A stretch of 64,000 bases of DNA. Source: Mycolicibacterium hodleri. GTDB taxonomy: Bacteria; Actinomycetota; Actinomycetes; Mycobacteriales; Mycobacteriaceae. Position numbers and translations under genes: made by a program. The first letter of the stretch is position 1. Every line of letters begins with the position of its first letter. Under the pieces are notes generated by a model. That model was not told the origin of the DNA. It searched no databases and saw only the letters and a list, made by a program, of their open reading frames with translations. Below, one piece after another: positions 12,001 through 16,671 of the stretch. Where the stretch lies: positions 87,384 through 151,383 of the forward strand of contig NZ_JACKTL010000050.1 in NCBI RefSeq assembly GCF_025822245.1, in the 5' to 3' direction.

Positions 12001-12653
12001 TTCCGCTGTACGGACTGCAATCGCCACTGTTCCACGGCGGGCGGTTGCCCGACGACATCGGCACCCTCGCCGCCGAGTACGCCGACAGGGCGGGCGAGGT
12101 CGCACCGCGGGGGCCGATCCGGCTCCTCGGGTGGTCGTTCGGCGGCTCGATGGCGCTGCTCGTCGCCGAGGAACTGGTCCGCCGCGGCCGCGAGGTGACG
12201 TTCGTGGGGATGCTCGACGCGCGCACCGACGTGGTCGCCGATGCCGACGAGTTCGACCCGGCGACCGTGTTGGCCGGCCTGCTCCGAGAGATGGGCTTCT
12301 CCGTCGACCCCGGTGCCACGATGACCGTCGACGAGGCCGTCGCCCTGGTGCGGACCAGTGGCGACGCGATCTCGATACTCGACGACGTGCAGATCGCCCG
12401 GGTCGTCGAGAACTACGTCGCGGCAGAACGATTGACGGCGGGAGCGGACTACGGTCGCTACGACGGGGACGTGTTCTTCGTCGACGCCACGCAGCTGGAG
12501 ATGAACCTGACCGGGGTGGCGTCGGAGGGCTGGCGCGCTCACGTCGGCGGCGAGCTGAAGGTGGTCTCGCTCGACTGCGCACACTCCGAGCTGATGGACG
12601 CCGAAGTGCTCGATCGGCTGGGCCCGCTCATCGCGGCCGAGTTGGCCGACTGA
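1..12653 (+). CDS. fxbC: Exochelin-type non-ribosomal peptide synthetase, 3' part (5' end outside window)
   Basis: Giant NRPS cut by the window edge; the visible part is 4216 codons. The frame opens inside an epimerisation domain just after its HHxxxD core (SWRVVTEDL is the first visible block). Domains in order, residues counted from position 3: E (to ~315), C (~340-780, HHIVADGW), A (~800-1290), carrier (GGDS ~1338), E (~1400-1840, HHLAIDGVSW), C (~1876-2290, YHFLLLDGWS), A (~2310-2845), carrier (GGHS ~2888), C (~2949-3340, HHIATDEWS), A (~3365-3870), carrier (GGHS ~3912), thioesterase (~3970-4216, GWSFGGS ~4044, His ~4193). Reading the ten specificity positions by eye gives DFWNVGMVHK (threonine type), DMENLGLINK (N5-hydroxyornithine type) and DTWDTGLVDK (unassigned). 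D-residue, Thr with E, then hydroxyornithine fits exochelin MS of M. smegmatis. The facing siderophore-binding lipoprotein supports this. The exact product is inferred. Confidence 0.85.
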   Translation, partial: VSWRVVTEDLAAAWADVVAGRPAALDAVPTSFRTWSSAIAGTRFDAEAPYWNDVLSTADPDLGHRPLDASVDTAETVRAQSFTLPGDVSSALLSSVPAAIHGGVNDVLLAALALALARWRADRGHDTSAAVVNLEGHGREPELVAGDLDLSRTIGWFTAIYPVRLDPGMLDWTDVLEAGQQLATAVKSVKEQLRSAPSRGLGYGVLRHLDAERPVRGDAPQILFNYLGRFSGGSGKAWEPVADFGGLREGVDPTNPAVALEINAIAEDGPGGTRLTVTLAWPGGLLDAGDVDELATLWSATLTALTRCDALAGHTPSDFPLVEVTQEDLDDWQSTGPVEDVLPLLPLQEGMYFHGALGAGSDDYVDTYRVQQIAELSGPVDPEALRASLSAVIARHQALRAGFHELRDGRIAQVVWAEVPVVLDVVDASDLDEGVVRQRLDDVAREQLSRPFDLAAPPLVRYALVSLTAHDHRLIQTMHHIVADGWSYPVMFGDVVTHYNSALGVGAGLTPLTATLRDHVDAVRGGDQDAARQAWATALAGVEPTLLFDEPKAVGEHHSSVRRLSVDLTAALTRAARERGVTLGTVVHGAWGLLLGRLLDRRRVVFGSTVSGRGGELAGTDSIVGLLINTVPVPMAWDHDTSVAAVMAALQEQQSAVLDAQHLGLAELARLAGVREFFDTMVVVENFPTVADEPSNDARAVHFEGFTGTDAPHYPVSLVAYLDDRLTVEIKYDAEAVTAAQADRFAERVERILAAFTGTPDTAVGDVDLRTDAERDLVAATQSRRGPDRTLVEAFTAAAGAHAGRTAVSCGAARLTYAELDERASAVAATLTRLGVRPESRVAVALPRSLDLIVALLAVVKAGGTYVPLDVDSPEARLRHIVVDSAPVCILVDRVDRLPDGVSTAATPVVLVDDAARPQPGTLHAPALVADHAAYVIYTSGSTGLPKGVTVTHRNVAALFDGTATLFEFGHDDVWTMFHSAAFDFSVWELWGPLLHGGHLVVVEQAVARDPDRFLELLESERVTVLNQTPSAFYPLIEADRRRGRPSSLGSVRYVVFGGEALDTGRLVPWYERHDADSPRLVNMYGITETCVHVSHRPLAVADATSATGSVIGDAIPGLRMHLLDDSLQPVPTGVVGEIYVAGGQIARGYVGKPGLTASRFVANPFDGDGERLYRSGDTAMWTEDGQLVYVGRSDQQVKVRGYRIELGEVESALAALPDVANAAAAVRQDETGRSRLVGYVVGRTRVDVAEIRARLSTRLPDYMVPSALVVLDSLPLTVNGKLDRAALPAPTEAPVATAQPVVDPDASGSTAELLAALYTEILGAAVGVDDDFFTMGGDSIVAIQLVNRARRQGVHITPQQVFLSRTPAALAGEADAAAPRQAAVDDTDAGPDLGEVMVTPIVQRLAELGGGVDRLNQAELLLAPAGATAEQLDAVVNAVVTRHDALGLRLHRPAPMLWSLEAAVAPHVSIRRVDASGFTDDEFVDAIGLQSDAAADRLDPGTGALVDAVWFDLGPQRQGRLLLTVHHLAIDGVSWRILVDDLGEAFDQVRAGNRPALPAVPTSIRSYARAVNESAQQAARLAEFEHWTSVLAPGGELDDRANTVGLTVGATRDHEVRLTAAETLPLLTSVPAMANADVTETLVAALSMAVRRWRSASGGNPDAPLVVDLERHGRDGWGDDMDLSRTVGWFTAIAPVRLSSNATDDHVAVLKETKERLRAVADGGLGFGQLRYCNPRTAAALGRLPAPQVLFNYLGRWAADGTADWDSAPEVATLRGAPDPDLGTPYLLEVNAVCDDTVDGPVLRATLTYADGELGEEPVVELADHWTAVLRELGQLDQLDGGPSAPSLTPSDLRFVDLSQADVDRVTAATTPGVEDIWPLSPLQEGVYFQASYAQAAVYIVQNVFEFAEPVDPDALRTAYSAVMARNPVLRSAFLADGLPHPVAAIAKDPVCEPELIDLTDVAPDDLDARLAEITAADRLRTFDLDSPPLARMTIARTADRDRLIFSYHFLLLDGWSREQLLRELFAEYAAARTGVAARLPEPTAHFTDYLRWLDRQDRDASAGRWAAALADLAAPTLLVPAAVGTEPTLALRLDFTLTEDQSATLLQAARDAGVTLNALVSTALAMVLAYETGSEDVVFGSTVAGRPTDLEGIEDVIGLFLNTVPTRVRLEPGRSVTETMRAVQSERLALMDHEYLGLGDIQRALGSGSGPLFDSLYVLQNFLDDDTFTDMESEYGIVGHDSVDASHYPLTWVASPGRELWVKLEYRPDVVDRADAQRLLDRLRQTMLQIADGAATLAAVPMPLPAETGALTAHDAATRHDLPAATVMDLLAERCVESPRATALVCGDDSVDYRTLDERVNRLARRLRGSGIGPEQTVALAIPRSVDAVVALFAVLRAGAAYLPLELDYPDERLAIMLDDAGPVRLLTTSAVASRIAAVAPPNCPVVVLDDEDVAARLAAEAPDWDGVTPSLDHPAYVIYTSGSTGKPKGVVTPHRGLTNMHLNHREAIFAPAIAKAGGRRLRIAHTVSFSFDMSWEELLWLIEGHEVHICDEDLRRDATALVAYCHRYEVDVVNVTPTYAQLLFDQGLLSPGGHPPVLVLLGGEAVSAAVWDRLRDSETSYGYNLYGPTEYTINTLGGGTDDSATSTVGTPIWNTRAHILDPWLRPVPDGVAGELYIAGAGLARGYLNQPGLSAGRFVANPFETDGRMYRTGDLVVRRRAADDRAGNLDFLGRTDDQVKIRGYRVEVGDVQSAIAAHPRVSQAAVVARPDPKTSGSHQLIAYVVPTGGLALSDEDAASLIGGVRTHLKGALPGYMVPSAIAVLDRLPLTDNGKLDIRALPQVDPATHRAPSRAPQTATEEALCRIFGDVLGLDDVGVDDDFFDLGGHSLLSIRLIGAVRTALGVETSIRDVFDAPTVGALAALVDSQRTARAPRPALVAAQRPEVVPTSPAQERLLILDRLGETGLAYNYPLVFRVRGPLDVEALRAALGDVVDRHEALRTVFGDRDGVPFQRILAAGTPVPLRVLDRAETDVAAQIANSARHAFDLASEIPLRVDVIRVGTDDHAVVVLLHHIATDEWSDAPFVADLNRAYAARVVGTDPDLPDLPVQYADYALWQRELLASIGDERLTHWRAALAGAPDELTLPTDRPRPTRPSGVGGTVDVELPAEVAAAVRNLAAERQVSVLMVLHAAVAVLLHRLGAGDDIVVGTPVAGRADAALDDVIGFFVNTVVLRVDVAGNPSFGDLLTRVRTADLAAFAHQELPFERLVEDLNPPRVAGRNPLFGVFVGYHRRDGADADMFGLPTQWVEPDTSAAMFDLGFTVIDGGAEGGATIMAEYGADLFDESTVRTLTSRLVRILGEGAVAADLPIGAVELLGDGELDDLVGERNRTAHDVPSMGLGALVSRQATLTPTATAVVFDGRELSYAELDGWSDRLAAQLVEDGAHPGAIVGVSLPRSVELIVALVAIAKSGAAFLPLDPEYPADRLAFMTSDANPAVVLDDPYTVVCASGDTAVAPPTDVDPRQLAYVLYTSGSTGRPKGVAVPHAGIVNRIAWLQDAYPLGSEDRMLVKTPISFDTSVWEVFWPLSVGATLVVARPGGHRDPGYLAETIVSERVTAVDFVPSMLELFLEEPRAARCTSLTRVTVGGEALAADVAARLADVLDVPLHNLYGPTEASVDVLGWTADGGPVALGVPGWNVRVYVLDAYLNPVPVGAPGELYLAGVQLADGYLHRHGLTAASFVANPFEAGARMYRTGDAVRWRRDGMLEYLGRTDEQIKLRGVRIEPGEIETVLGTHPSVASARVVVRGDVLVAYYLRAEGSEGTDTDALRTHALASLPIHMVPSAFVELASYPLTPSGKLDRKALPDPQIVSGTGRPAETALQQRLCDLFSDVLGVAVTSVDDDFFALGGHSLLLVRLASVIRRELDVDVPVAGLMVAPTVAEVAALLDDFGGTVDGLAPVLPLRAAGAAAPLFCLAPASGLSWQFAGLKRHLPQDVPLYGLQSPLFHGGRLPDDIGTLAAEYADRAGEVAPRGPIRLLGWSFGGSMALLVAEELVRRGREVTFVGMLDARTDVVADADEFDPATVLAGLLREMGFSVDPGATMTVDEAVALVRTSGDAISILDDVQIARVVENYVAAERLTAGADYGRYDGDVFFVDATQLEMNLTGVASEGWRAHVGGELKVVSLDCAHSELMDAEVLDRLGPLIAAELAD

Positions 12654-12664
12654 GACCCCGCGAC

Positions 12665-12713
12665 CAGACGCAAACGGCCCTGAATCTCGTCGATTCAGGG
12701 CTGTTTACGTCTG
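12665..12713. terminator. Long stem-loop between convergent siderophore genes
   Basis: Inverted repeat: a 15-bp inner stem (12672-12686 with 12692-12706, one G-U pair) around the 5-nt loop TCTCG-type segment 12687-12691, extended by a 6-bp outer stem CAGACG/CGTCTG after one mismatch. It starts 12 nt after the NRPS stop codon and lies 48 nt beyond the stop of the opposing lipoprotein gene, so it probably terminates both transcripts. No long T-run follows, as is usual in mycobacteria. Confidence 0.75.
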
Positions 12714-12750
12714 CTCGCGCAAAGACTGCTCGCGCAAAGACTGCTCGCGC
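12711..12750. repeat. 15-bp tandem repeat, 2.7 copies
   Basis: The unit CTGCTCGCGCAAAGA occurs at 12711-12725 and 12726-12740, followed by a 10-nt partial copy at 12741-12750. It fills the short space between the stem-loop and the stop codon of the siderophore-binding lipoprotein. It is probably a slipped-strand product with no evident function. Confidence 0.8.
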
Positions 12751-12760
12751 GCGGGGGTGC

Positions 12761-13771
12761 TCAGGCGTTGGAGAGATCCTCGACCGGCTTACCCGTGTAG
12801 GCGTTGGACAGCTGGGGGACCAGCAGGTCGAGGGCGTACATCATGGCGTTGGGTCCGTGGAAGGCGATCGCACCGCTGAGGGTGGAGTCCGAGCCCGCGT
12901 ACAGGGTGCGGCCGTCGCGAACGACGTTGAGCCGCTGGAACGCCGGGACGTCGGCCAGCTGTTCCTTGCCGAGGCCGTTGACGAAGAGGGCCTCGCCGTC
13001 GAGCAGGTTCAGCTTCTCCTCGGAGACGTCGCCGATGGTTCCGCCGGTGTCGAGCCCGAGTCCGTCGAAGATCGCGTTGCGCGGGTCACCCTTGCCGATG
13101 ACGTAGTGCGCGTTGGGTTCCGAGGTGAAGTCGGAGACCAGCTTCTTGCCCGCGAACTCGGGATGGGCGGCCTTGGCCTCGTCGAACTTGGCGTTGACCT
13201 GGTCGACGAGCTTCTGGGCCTGCTCTTCGCGGCCAAGCGCCTTGCCGGTCGTCATCAGCTGGACGTTCCACGGCGTTTCCTCGTCCGGGTAGTCCGCGGA
13301 CTGGACGACGGTGGGGGCGATCTGCGAGAGCCGGTCGTAGGTCTTCTGGTCGACGGTCTCGTTGATCGCGAAGATGACGTCGGGCTTGGCCGCGGCGATG
13401 CCCTCGAAGTTGATGGAGTCACCTTCGATGGCGGGGACGCCCTTGCCGCCGGTCTCCTGCTGGACCCACGGGAAGCTGTCGTAGTTCTCGAAGTAGCCGC
13501 CGCGACTGCCGACCGGCACCACGCCGAGCGACAGCACGAAGTCCTGGTCGATCCATCCGGCGGTGACGACGCGCTTCGGGTCGGCCGGAATCGTGGTCTC
13601 GCCGAACTTGTGCGACACCGTCACGGTGTCACCGGCGGCGGCCGAGGACGTCGACTCGTTCGCCGGGGTGGACGAGCTGCCGCATCCGGCGACGAGAGCC
13701 GCCCCGAGAAGGACCGTGGAGGCAAGGGCCAGGGCACGTGGTGCGTGTAGGGCACGACTAAAAATCCGCAT
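12761..13771 (-). CDS. Iron-siderophore ABC transporter substrate-binding lipoprotein
   Basis: A 336-aa FecB/FepB-type periplasmic-binding protein. The N-terminus is a lipoprotein signal with lipobox LVAGC (Cys ~30), followed by a Ser/Thr-rich linker and the binding fold beginning at VTVSHKFGETTIPADPKRVV. Fe(III)-siderophore binding proteins of this class deliver ligand to a membrane permease. It faces the exochelin synthetase and corresponds in position to the binding protein (FxuD-like) of the M. smegmatis exochelin locus, so ferri-exochelin is the likely ligand (inference). The ATG at 13771 has an iron box ending 4 nt upstream and no room for a Shine-Dalgarno sequence, which suggests a leaderless, IdeR-repressed transcript. 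Confidence 0.85.
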   Translation of the reverse strand: MRIFSRALHAPRALALASTVLLGAALVAGCGSSSTPANESTSSAAAGDTVTVSHKFGETTIPADPKRVVTAGWIDQDFVLSLGVVPVGSRGGYFENYDSFPWVQQETGGKGVPAIEGDSINFEGIAAAKPDVIFAINETVDQKTYDRLSQIAPTVVQSADYPDEETPWNVQLMTTGKALGREEQAQKLVDQVNAKFDEAKAAHPEFAGKKLVSDFTSEPNAHYVIGKGDPRNAIFDGLGLDTGGTIGDVSEEKLNLLDGEALFVNGLGKEQLADVPAFQRLNVVRDGRTLYAGSDSTLSGAIAFHGPNAMMYALDLLVPQLSNAYTGKPVEDLSNA

Positions 13772-13775
13772 TTGG

Positions 13776-13794
13776 CAAGGCTAGCATTGCCTAA
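13776..13794 (-). promoter_or_regulatory. IdeR-type iron box overlapping the promoter
   Basis: On the minus strand the 19-mer TTAGGCAATGCTAGCCTTG matches the IdeR/DtxR consensus TTAGGTTAGSCTAACCTAA at 13 of 19 positions, centred on GCTAGC. It ends 4 nt before the ATG of the siderophore-binding lipoprotein. A TANNNT -10 hexamer (TAGCCT) lies inside it, 7 nt before the ATG, so bound IdeR would block RNA polymerase directly. Identified by eye only. Confidence 0.6.
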
Positions 13795-13953
13795 CTTCAA
13801 TGGGTGCGGGCCGGTGTGAGCCCCGCCGCTTGCAGACGAATCGGTAGGGTGTCGTCCCGACGGCCCGCAAATCTCGGGTCATGCGCAACGGAGCGTCGAT
13901 CGTTCCGGCATGCCGCCCGACGTGAATTCCATGATGTGAATTGGAGCAGTCCC

Positions 13954-14844
13954 TTGGCCCTCAACACCATCGCGCTGGAACTCGTGCCGCCCAACGTCGA
14001 CCGCGGCGCGGCCTACGCCGTCGACGAAGCCCACAAGGTGCTGCAGCTGGCCAAGGACGCCGGCATCGAGGGCCGCATCAAGCACGTCATGATCCCCGGC
14101 ATGATCGAGGAGGACGGCGACCGTCCCATCGAGATGAAGCCGAAGCTCGACGTCCTCGAATACTGGTCGATCATCCGGCCGGAGCTGCCGGACATGAACG
14201 GCTTGTGCACGCAGGTGACGTCGTTCCTCGACCAGCCGGCACTCGAACGACGCCTCGGCGAGCTGCTGACCGCCGGTTTCGACGGCATCGCCTTCGTCGG
14301 CGTCCCGCGCACGATGGCCGACGGCGAGGGTGCGGGCGTCGCGCCCACCGACGCACTGTCGCTCTACCAGGGCGTCGTGCCCAACCGCGGTGCGATCCTG
14401 ATCCCCACCCGCGACGGCGAACACGGCCGCTTCAACTTCAAGTGCGACCAGGGCGCGACCTACGGGATGACGCAGCTGCTGTACTCCGACGCGGTCGTCG
14501 GCTTCCTCACCGACTTCGCGAAGGCGACCGACCACCGCCCCGAGATTCTGCTGTCGTTCGGTTTCGTGCCGAAGATGGAGACCGACGTTGGCCTCGTCAA
14601 CTGGCTGATCCAGGACCCCGGCAACGCCGCCGTCGCCGCCGAGCAGGCCTTCGTCAAGGAATTGGCCGCCGCCGACCCGGCCTTCAAGCGCAAGCAAATG
14701 CTCGACCTCTACAAGCGGGTGCTCGACGGCGTCGCCGACCTCGGCTTCCCCCTGAGCATCCACTTCGAGGCCACCTACGGCGTCTCACGGCCGGCGTTCG
14801 ACACCTTCGCGGAGATGCTCGACTACTGGTCGCCCGACCGCTGA
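13954..14844 (+). CDS. Mycobacterial-type methylenetetrahydrofolate reductase
   Basis: A 296-aa protein recognised as the mycobacterial MTHFR family (Rv2172c type), which reduces 5,10-methylene-THF to 5-methyl-THF for methionine synthesis and lacks the usual flavin-dependent MetF sequence. Family blocks LELVPPNVDR near the N-terminus and HVMIPGMIEEDGDRP are visible. The frame stays open back to 13804, but TTG at 13954 is preferred because GGAG lies 7 nt upstream and homologues begin at the following LNTIALELV. GTG at 13936 is an alternative. It converges with the SGNH lipoprotein gene, with 1 nt between the two stops, and no terminator hairpin is visible there. Confidence 0.8.
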   Translation: MALNTIALELVPPNVDRGAAYAVDEAHKVLQLAKDAGIEGRIKHVMIPGMIEEDGDRPIEMKPKLDVLEYWSIIRPELPDMNGLCTQVTSFLDQPALERRLGELLTAGFDGIAFVGVPRTMADGEGAGVAPTDALSLYQGVVPNRGAILIPTRDGEHGRFNFKCDQGATYGMTQLLYSDAVVGFLTDFAKATDHRPEILLSFGFVPKMETDVGLVNWLIQDPGNAAVAAEQAFVKELAAADPAFKRKQMLDLYKRVLDGVADLGFPLSIHFEATYGVSRPAFDTFAEMLDYWSPDR

Positions 14845-14845
14845 C

Positions 14846-15769
14846 TCACCGGCCCGCGGCGACGTAGTCCGCCAGGGCCGTCCCCACCGCGCGGGCGCCC
14901 GCCCCGTTGGGATGCAGCGGCGCCGCCGGGCTGACCGGCGCGAAGCCCTCGACGAAGCGATCCTGCGGCGCCGCGCAGATGTCGTGCCCCACCGACAGCG
15001 GCCGGACGTCGAAGAACTCGACGCCCCGATCGGCGGCCACCCGAGACAACCGCTCGTCCAATTCGTCGACCCTGGCCTGGAAGTAGGCGGCGTCGACCGG
15101 ATTGATGGGCTCGTCGGGAAAGCACCCCTGCGGCCGGACGTAGGTGCCGTAGCCGACCAGGATCACCCGGGCCGACGGCGCCCTCCCACGGATGTCGTCG
15201 ACGAGGTCGGACCAACCGTCGGCCTTGGCCTCGATGGCCGTGGAGATGGAGTCCGCGCCGTCGACGACCAGGTCCGGCGAACAGGGTGGTACGTCCAGGC
15301 TGGTCCGACGGCACTTGGCGGCGATGGTCGGCAGGTCGACGTCGTTGCCACCGATCGTGACCGTGACCAACTGGGTGTCGGCGGTCACCGCGTCCAGCTG
15401 GGGCGGCACCGAACCGGTGCGGGTGGGCTGGAAGTGCGAAACGAGGTCCTCGGTACGCGCTCCGCTGCACGTCACGTCGGTGAACGACGCCGCCCCGATG
15501 CGGCGGGCCAGCACCGACGGGTAGTCGTTGGTCGACTTGAGGCACCCCACGGGCTCGGCCTGGTCGGGCACCAGCGGCGCCGCCGCGGCCGAGTCGCCCA
15601 TCGCCACGTACCGCGGACCGGACCCGGGCGGTGCCCCGGGTGGCGGCAGTGCGGCGGTCGACGACGGCTCCGGCGCGATCGGCGCGGGCGGGGCATCGAC
15701 GCACGCCGACGCCGTCAGCACGGTCAGCAGAACCGCGACCACCGTCCGGTGGATTCGGTTCGGAGCCAT
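14846..15769 (-). CDS. SGNH/GDSL-family hydrolase lipoprotein
   Basis: A 307-aa exported protein: the signal peptide ends in lipobox TASAC (Cys ~22), followed by a Pro/Ala linker and an SGNH hydrolase fold. Visible blocks are MGDSAAAAP (nucleophile Ser), TCSGA, IGGND (oxyanion Asn) and LHPNGAGA (catalytic His). The usual Asp three residues before the His is replaced by Ala, as happens in some actinobacterial SGNH esterases. Likely an esterase or acylhydrolase anchored outside the plasma membrane; the substrate is unknown. ATG 15769 starts a typical lipoprotein signal. The frame is open far upstream but antisense to the PHP gene, so the longer form is rejected. Confidence 0.8.
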   Translation of the reverse strand: MAPNRIHRTVVAVLLTVLTASACVDAPPAPIAPEPSSTAALPPPGAPPGSGPRYVAMGDSAAAAPLVPDQAEPVGCLKSTNDYPSVLARRIGAASFTDVTCSGARTEDLVSHFQPTRTGSVPPQLDAVTADTQLVTVTIGGNDVDLPTIAAKCRRTSLDVPPCSPDLVVDGADSISTAIEAKADGWSDLVDDIRGRAPSARVILVGYGTYVRPQGCFPDEPINPVDAAYFQARVDELDERLSRVAADRGVEFFDVRPLSVGHDICAAPQDRFVEGFAPVSPAAPLHPNGAGARAVGTALADYVAAGR

Positions 15770-15814
15770 CACTCGTTCATACCCAGGCCCGCCGACCATG
15801 CCACTGTGGGCTGC

Positions 15815-16639
15815 GTGACTCTTCCCTCGGACAACCACGTCCACACCGAGTTCTCCTGGGACACCGGACCGGACGCCTCCATGGTGAACACCTGTCGCCG
15901 TGCCGTCGAGATCGGGTTGCCCGCGGTCGCCTTCACCGAGCACGTCGACTTCACCGACTGGGGCGACCTCGACCGTCCGCCGACGGGTGCCCTGGTCGGC
16001 GCTCGCAAGCGCGTGCTCCCGGTCGACGTCGACGAGTACCTGGGAAGCATCGAGCGCTGCCGTCACGAGTTTCCCGGGCTGCGCATCCTGTCCGGCATCG
16101 AGGCCGGCGAACCCCACCTCTTCGCGGGCAGCGTCGCGGCGGTGCTGAGGTCGGGGCGCTTCGACCGCGTACTCGGGTCGCTGCACTCGATCGTCCACGA
16201 CGGCAAGCTCGTCTACGCCAACCACGTCTTCCGATCGCGGCCCGCCGACGAGGTCGTGCGGGACTACTTCGCCGAGCTGCTGCGTCTCGTCGAGGGATCC
16301 GACGTCTTCGAGGTGCTGGCCCACTGCGACTACCCGCGGCGCTACTGGCCCGCGGCGCGCGAGGGCCGGTACCGCGAGGCCGACTTCGAGGAGGAGTACC
16401 GGACGGTGTTCCGCGCGCTTGCCAGCTCCGGGCGGCCGCTGGAACTCAACACCTCCAGCCCGCTCGCGTCGGTGGACCTGATGCGGTGGTGGTACGAGGA
16501 GGGTGGCGGGGCGGTGTCCTTCGGGAGCGACGCCCACGTCCCCGTCCGGGTCGGGGACAAGTTCGACGTGGCCGTCGACGTCGTCGAGGCGGCCGGGTTC
16601 CGGCCGGGCCGCGACGAGTACGACTTCTGGCGCCGCTGA
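15815..16639 (+). CDS. PHP-domain phosphoesterase (histidinol-phosphatase-like)
   Basis: A ~274-aa protein carrying the PHP metal-binding motifs in order: HVHTEFSWD (I), FTEHVDF (II), GIEAGEPH and GSLHSI (III), LAHCDYPRR, and SFGSDAHVP (IV). The family uses a trinuclear metal centre to hydrolyse phosphate esters; the closest named members are HisK/HisJ-type histidinol phosphatases. No his genes lie nearby, so the substrate stays open. GTG 15815 is chosen because the PHP motif begins seven residues later; GTG 15806 is equally in frame. The start lies 45 nt from the divergent SGNH lipoprotein gene, so the two share a promoter region. Confidence 0.8.
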   Translation: MTLPSDNHVHTEFSWDTGPDASMVNTCRRAVEIGLPAVAFTEHVDFTDWGDLDRPPTGALVGARKRVLPVDVDEYLGSIERCRHEFPGLRILSGIEAGEPHLFAGSVAAVLRSGRFDRVLGSLHSIVHDGKLVYANHVFRSRPADEVVRDYFAELLRLVEGSDVFEVLAHCDYPRRYWPAAREGRYREADFEEEYRTVFRALASSGRPLELNTSSPLASVDLMRWWYEEGGGAVSFGSDAHVPVRVGDKFDVAVDVVEAAGFRPGRDEYDFWRR

Positions 16640-16671
16640 ACCTCCGTGGTCGACCGCCTATCGTTGACCGA

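Noticed and set aside
12711..12750. CRISPR-like short repeats
   Set aside because: Units are directly abutting with no spacers and only 2.7 copies.
15631..16671. Upstream extension of the hrpA frame (347 codons)
   Set aside because: It overlaps the PHP gene in another frame and consists of Arg-rich low-complexity sequence; GTG 16672 gives a normal HrpA.
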